DNA of 54,054 nucleotides from an uncultured Pseudomonadota bacterium (GTDB lineage: Bacteria; Pseudomonadota; Gammaproteobacteria; Methylococcales; Methylomonadaceae): the NCBI GenBank assembly GCA_903918375.1, contig CAIXED010000031.1:1-54054 (forward strand), in the 5' to 3' direction. Below are positions 50,952 to 54,054 of the stretch, piece by piece. Under the pieces are notes generated by a model that saw only the letters and a program-made list of their open reading frames with translations, had not been told where the DNA came from and searched no databases. The translations under genes were made by a program, and so were the position numbers. Position 1 is the stretch's first letter. Each line of letters starts with the position of its first letter.

Positions 50952-52211
50952 TTAGGCTAATCCCCTTGCAGGGACTTTATGCACACGATCCGGCGCTCGA
51001 GAAGCCAAGCCGCTGCTTGATGGCGGAACCGAGCCAGTCGCCGCAGTACAACCGAACACTCTTCGCATATTTTCACTAAGCGAGCGCTCGTCAGTCGATG
51101 ATAAAATGCTCTGAAGATCATCAATTAGCTGCTCGCACCAATTATCAAAAACCTCTTTAAGCTTGTGATTGTCGTTCCACTTTTCGGCAAAGTTTTCCTC
51201 GTCCACCGTTGGATTCTCAATCCAGTACTCTCCGTTACGAATCTCAATCATCCCCGGCATTAATTGGGTAAGGTCAGCCAATAACTCGATCGGGTTCGAA
51301 TAGCGTGCATCTTGATCCGCCAAACCTTCGTAACACTGCGTGAGCAGAGTCACGATGATGACGGAAATCGGTTTAAGTTTGGCGTCGAAGAGGCCGCGCC
51401 GAACCGACATGTCACGATGGCGTTTGAGAAGCCGTATTGCGACTCGTAGTGTGTCACTCAGCGGAACTAGCTGTTCCGGAACTGGCGCCACACTATCCGA
51501 AGCCAGCGCCTCCATTGCGTGCTTTTCTAGGAATAACGAAACAAGGATGGTACGCTTTGCCTGATCCGATACCCAGTTGGAAAAACCTTCTGGATTAGAG
51601 GTTTTCCATTGAGCTTTTGGCGTGTCGACAACCGCAAGGGCGGTATCGCTATAGCGATCACTAGGACGGTAGCGAATGCTAGCAACAGCTTGTGCCGGAA
51701 TCGTGTTCAACGGTACAGAGGGGGTAAATTCAATGTAATAGCGTCGATTCGTAAATTCGACACACCAGCAACGCTTCTTGGCGCTAGGGTTCCAATCTTC
51801 AAGCGCTTCGCCAATCTTTTCGAAAAACGCCATTGGGTCTTTTGCTTCGATTTTGGAAATATCTACGGCACAGACCGCATCGATGTCAAACTTGGATCTG
51901 TCGGGTGCTCGAATCAGTGTTTTAGTACTTGACGATCCCTGTGGGATGACGCGAATCGCGTCATTAGGCCAATGAAGCTTCTCAACTAATCGCTCTGCGA
52001 TCTGGTTGTAGTCACTTGCTGCATCATCGAACTCATCCGCGTTAACAGTGATGTGCTGATTAATAGCATCCAGTTCTTCGGCCAAAGTTTGCAAAGAAAT
52101 CGCAGCTCCTGAAGCGCTATCAAAGGCTATGGCTTCCAGAGCCAAATTAAGGCGCCCCTTGCGTTGTTGTTTTGCCGCTTCAACTAGGGCTGCGTACTTG
52201 GTATTGCTCAT
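50952..52211 (-). CDS. cdn: CBASS CD-NTase (cGAS/DncV-like nucleotidyltransferase)
   Basis: A 419-residue nucleotidyltransferase that makes a cyclic oligonucleotide when phage infection is sensed. The active site is GSSSTKT (92-98), D109 and D111 in KFDIDAV, and E163 in RRYYIEFTPSVP. The C-terminal flexible tail ends in ...HKVPARGLA. Its exposed terminal A is what Cap2 would conjugate. AAGGAG precedes the ATG. The gene is 12 bp downstream of the effector gene. The clade and product cannot be fixed here. Confidence 0.93.
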   Translation of the reverse strand: MSNTKYAALVEAAKQQRKGRLNLALEAIAFDSASGAAISLQTLAEELDAINQHITVNADEFDDAASDYNQIAERLVEKLHWPNDAIRVIPQGSSSTKTLIRAPDRSKFDIDAVCAVDISKIEAKDPMAFFEKIGEALEDWNPSAKKRCWCVEFTNRRYYIEFTPSVPLNTIPAQAVASIRYRPSDRYSDTALAVVDTPKAQWKTSNPEGFSNWVSDQAKRTILVSLFLEKHAMEALASDSVAPVPEQLVPLSDTLRVAIRLLKRHRDMSVRRGLFDAKLKPISVIIVTLLTQCYEGLADQDARYSNPIELLADLTQLMPGMIEIRNGEYWIENPTVDEENFAEKWNDNHKLKEVFDNWCEQLIDDLQSILSSTDERSLSENMRRVFGCTAATGSVPPSSSGLASRAPDRVHKVPARGLA

Positions 52212-52223
52212 GAAATTGACTCC

Positions 52224-53819
52224 TTATCGTAAAGAAACTTTGCAAGGTTTTGCGCCGTTGATGGAATTTGCGGCAACCTCGCTACCGTCAATAGTCAACG
52301 CGGGTAAAAACTGATGAGCGCCATCGGGACGGTCATAGAGTTGATAGATGGGATGATGTCCAGCCTGCAGTAATTGTCCGAACCTGAATAAGGTGCTTGC
52401 GGGCGATACGCCGATGAGATGAACGCGTTTTGCACGAAGCTGATCCTGGATGACCCGGATTGCCTGGCGGGCTACTTGAGTGAATTGACCCAGATCTTCA
52501 GAGGTACGAATGCAGTTGTAATGTGGTGACGTATGAGTGATACGAATCCATGGCATAACCTGATCACGGACTGCGGTGGCCAGCTCGACGGGAAGGCTAC
52601 TCTCATCTATCGCAGCGGTTAATTCGATGGATAGAATAACTTCTTCAACTTGGACAGTGGGCAATGTTGAAATGGAAATGCTTCCTTGGACAGAAGGTGA
52701 TGCATTCTCATCCCAGCGCCAAGTGCGCCGATTACGGTCGTACTGAAACACCTCAACAGAGCGAGCTTCTCCTGCGATACGGCCTGCGATGACTAAAACC
52801 GGAACCAGATGAAGAGGAAAAATGGCCAATACATCGGGAGCCACTTCATTGCTGCGGGCGGGCTGATTACTGATTTGGAGAATGAAAGACCGAATGTCGT
52901 TCTCATGTTCCTTTAGAAAATGCCACCAGAAATCAAGGCGACTACGGTCATCGCGTTGTGTTCTTCGAATTGCGTTGATTGGGTTGCACAAAGGGCCGAG
53001 CTTACGACTAAGCACACTTTCCCTTAATTCGGTATGAGAAACATTGGTTGGAACCTGAGCGAGGTCTGCAAGCAAAGTTATTAGTAGCGTACGTGGGTAG
53101 GCGATCCCGTCTAATAGGTAATTCACTCGCCCCGCATGTTCGTCTCGCATTAGTCTTAGTCGCTCGATTGTGTGTCCGACTTCGTCGATCCGGTCAATCA
53201 GGCGATGATGGGCATCACACATCAGCATGATGTTTTCTGGATCATCAGAAAGTTTATGTGATTCCTGGTTACCTCGTGGGCCGTCTGGGTCAGATGCGAC
53301 AATGTGAGCGAGATAAGCAATACGAGCGGCTTTGGTAGTCAATGGAGTCTGACTAAGATCCTGTCCGCATCCACGATACATACATCGGCCGCCAGCAGCG
53401 TGCCAAACCAGGGCTGCTGTTGCAGGCGAGATGGCTTTTCCACGACCTTGGTCAAATAGATCTTCCCGAGTTTTGTACCATTTTCCAACTTCATCCGCAG
53501 TCGCATCAAATAAAACCCAAGCGGGGTTTATCGTTACGCTTTGATCAAATTCGGTAAGTAGCAATTCAACGCGCTTTAATTTTCCAGACTTCGCAATTCG
53601 CTTTAATTCTGCAAGGGAGGATTTGCCAGGATTTGCCAGGATCATGGCAGTATTCAAGGTACCGACCTCAAATATCTTGCAGCGATGTTTTGCGTGCGCA
53701 TAGGCTATGGTCAATCCTGCACCGTGCTGTGTTTTTACCCATGTAGCCAGCTCCCCATCGTCAATTGCCTGGTTTTCATCTGGTAGAGACTGGACGGATA
53801 TAGAAGATTTTGTAGGCAT
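52224..53819 (-). CDS. cap5: CBASS Cap5-type HNH-SAVED effector with long N-terminal extension
   Basis: A 531-residue effector. Residues about 139-215 form an HNH nuclease: C146 and C151, H172 in AYLAHIVASDP, NIMLMCDAHHRLID with C201/H204/H205. This is the usual Cap5 layout. The C-terminal half (about 320-520) is a SAVED sensor for cyclic oligonucleotides (ILSIELTAAID, VHLIGVSPASTLFRFGQLLQ, HPIYQLYDRP). Known Cap5 proteins start close to the HNH domain; here about 130 extra residues precede it, with no motif I recognise. On binding the signal it should degrade DNA and stop infected cells. It is the first gene of the operon, ATG 53819 with AAGGGA upstream. Confidence 0.88.
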   Translation of the reverse strand: MPTKSSISVQSLPDENQAIDDGELATWVKTQHGAGLTIAYAHAKHRCKIFEVGTLNTAMILANPGKSSLAELKRIAKSGKLKRVELLLTEFDQSVTINPAWVLFDATADEVGKWYKTREDLFDQGRGKAISPATAALVWHAAGGRCMYRGCGQDLSQTPLTTKAARIAYLAHIVASDPDGPRGNQESHKLSDDPENIMLMCDAHHRLIDRIDEVGHTIERLRLMRDEHAGRVNYLLDGIAYPRTLLITLLADLAQVPTNVSHTELRESVLSRKLGPLCNPINAIRRTQRDDRSRLDFWWHFLKEHENDIRSFILQISNQPARSNEVAPDVLAIFPLHLVPVLVIAGRIAGEARSVEVFQYDRNRRTWRWDENASPSVQGSISISTLPTVQVEEVILSIELTAAIDESSLPVELATAVRDQVMPWIRITHTSPHYNCIRTSEDLGQFTQVARQAIRVIQDQLRAKRVHLIGVSPASTLFRFGQLLQAGHHPIYQLYDRPDGAHQFLPALTIDGSEVAANSINGAKPCKVSLR

Positions 53820-53995
53820 CGGTATTCCCTTACATAAGGCAACAGAATGAGTTGACTGCTATATAAGGATCATTTTTCAGATTTCAATCAGCTGATGAAA
53901 AATTAAGGGCCGTGGATGATGACATGGACTCCTCTCCACACCCAACGGTGTCACAATGCACCAAACAATTAAAACGGGGCAAAGAGGAGTCCGAG
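53820..53995 (+). other. Gene-free leader of CBASS operon and IS110 element
   Basis: This 176-bp gap should hold the promoter of the CBASS operon (minus strand) and the non-coding end of the IS110-family element (plus strand). In the IS110 group the non-coding end carries a bridge RNA that directs target choice. I cannot define the element's outer boundary or the RNA from sequence alone. Confidence 0.5.
53926..53992. repeat. 10-bp inverted repeat just upstream of IS110 transposase
   Basis: GGACTCCTCT (53926-53935) and AGAGGAGTCC (53983-53992) are perfect inverted copies 47 bp apart. They could be subterminal repeats of an IS1111-like member or the stem of the bridge RNA. The right arm contains GGAG and so also serves as ribosome binding site of the transposase. 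Confidence 0.7.
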
Positions 53996-54054
53996 ATGAA
54001 TCGTAACGTAGTGGGTTTGGATATTGCAAAAAACATTTTTCATTTATACATCGA
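53996..54054 (+). CDS. IS110-family transposase, N-terminal fragment
   Basis: Only the first 19 codons are inside the window: MNRNVVGLDIAKNIFHLYI. The GLDIAKNIF motif, with the first aspartate of the DEDD catalytic set, is diagnostic of IS110-family transposases. AGAGGAG precedes the ATG by 4 nt. The rest is beyond the right edge, so intactness is unknown. Confidence 0.85.
   Translation, partial: MNRNVVGLDIAKNIFHLYI

Overview
The window looks like accessory, mostly plasmid-borne DNA of a Gram-negative bacterium, probably a gammaproteobacterium. Grounds: a TonB-dependent receptor, many signal-peptide and lipobox proteins, a TrfA-type replication initiator with iterons, an F-type (Tra) conjugation system and a Cap2/Cap3 CBASS operon. 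The genus cannot be fixed from sequence alone. Both edges lie inside insertion sequences (IS3-type on the left, IS110-type on the right).

Layout. 1-224: end of an IS3-family element. 569-7194: a receptor / cytochrome P450 / double-receiver operon on + that converges on a sensor kinase and a periplasmic-binding-like gene on -. 7175-8113: an unrecognised protein overlapping that - operon. 8246-10350: a replicon core in which FlhD-like and FlhC-like regulators bracket a TrfA-like initiator and four iterons. 10426-17262: first transfer operon (lytic transglycosylase, OmpA-like lipoprotein, TraL, TraE, TraK, TraB, DsbC-like, TraV, three small genes). 17334-19019: a divergent - cluster with a membrane-anchored HExxH protease. 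19211-27918: second transfer operon (TraA pilin, TraC ATPase, a DUF1845-like candidate, TraF, TraH, TraG). 27990-30628: small accessory genes including a TacA/TacT-like toxin-antitoxin pair, a lipoprotein pair and a second WGR protein. 30902-40930: a 2502-residue repeat-built secreted protein, an unknown protein and a tyrosine recombinase. 41054-43403: TPR lipoprotein, YccA-like membrane protein and HU. 43446-46918: a RIT element (three tyrosine recombinases within 29-bp terminal inverted repeats). 46962-48594: two integron-type cassettes, one attC-like site and no integrase, inside a 46-bp direct repeat. 48773-53819: a complete type II CBASS operon. 53996-54054: start of an IS110-family transposase.

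How the parts may work together. A motif GCC-N5-GGGCATGATTACGA, or a close variant, occurs just upstream of three + units: the first transfer operon, the pilin operon and the giant surface protein. In SXT/R391 and IncC elements the FlhDC-like SetCD/AcaCD activators switch on transfer promoters, so the simplest reading is that the FlhD/FlhC-like pair here binds these three sites. The pilin promoter additionally has a terminator-shaped hairpin in its leader. TraW, TraU, TraN, TrbC, the relaxase and the coupling protein are not in the window, so transfer would need genes outside it or a reduced machine. The CBASS operon and toxin-antitoxin pair are typical plasmid defence or maintenance cargo. 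The two parts most worth following up are the three-site regulon tied to the replicon and the receptor-P450-two-component cluster.
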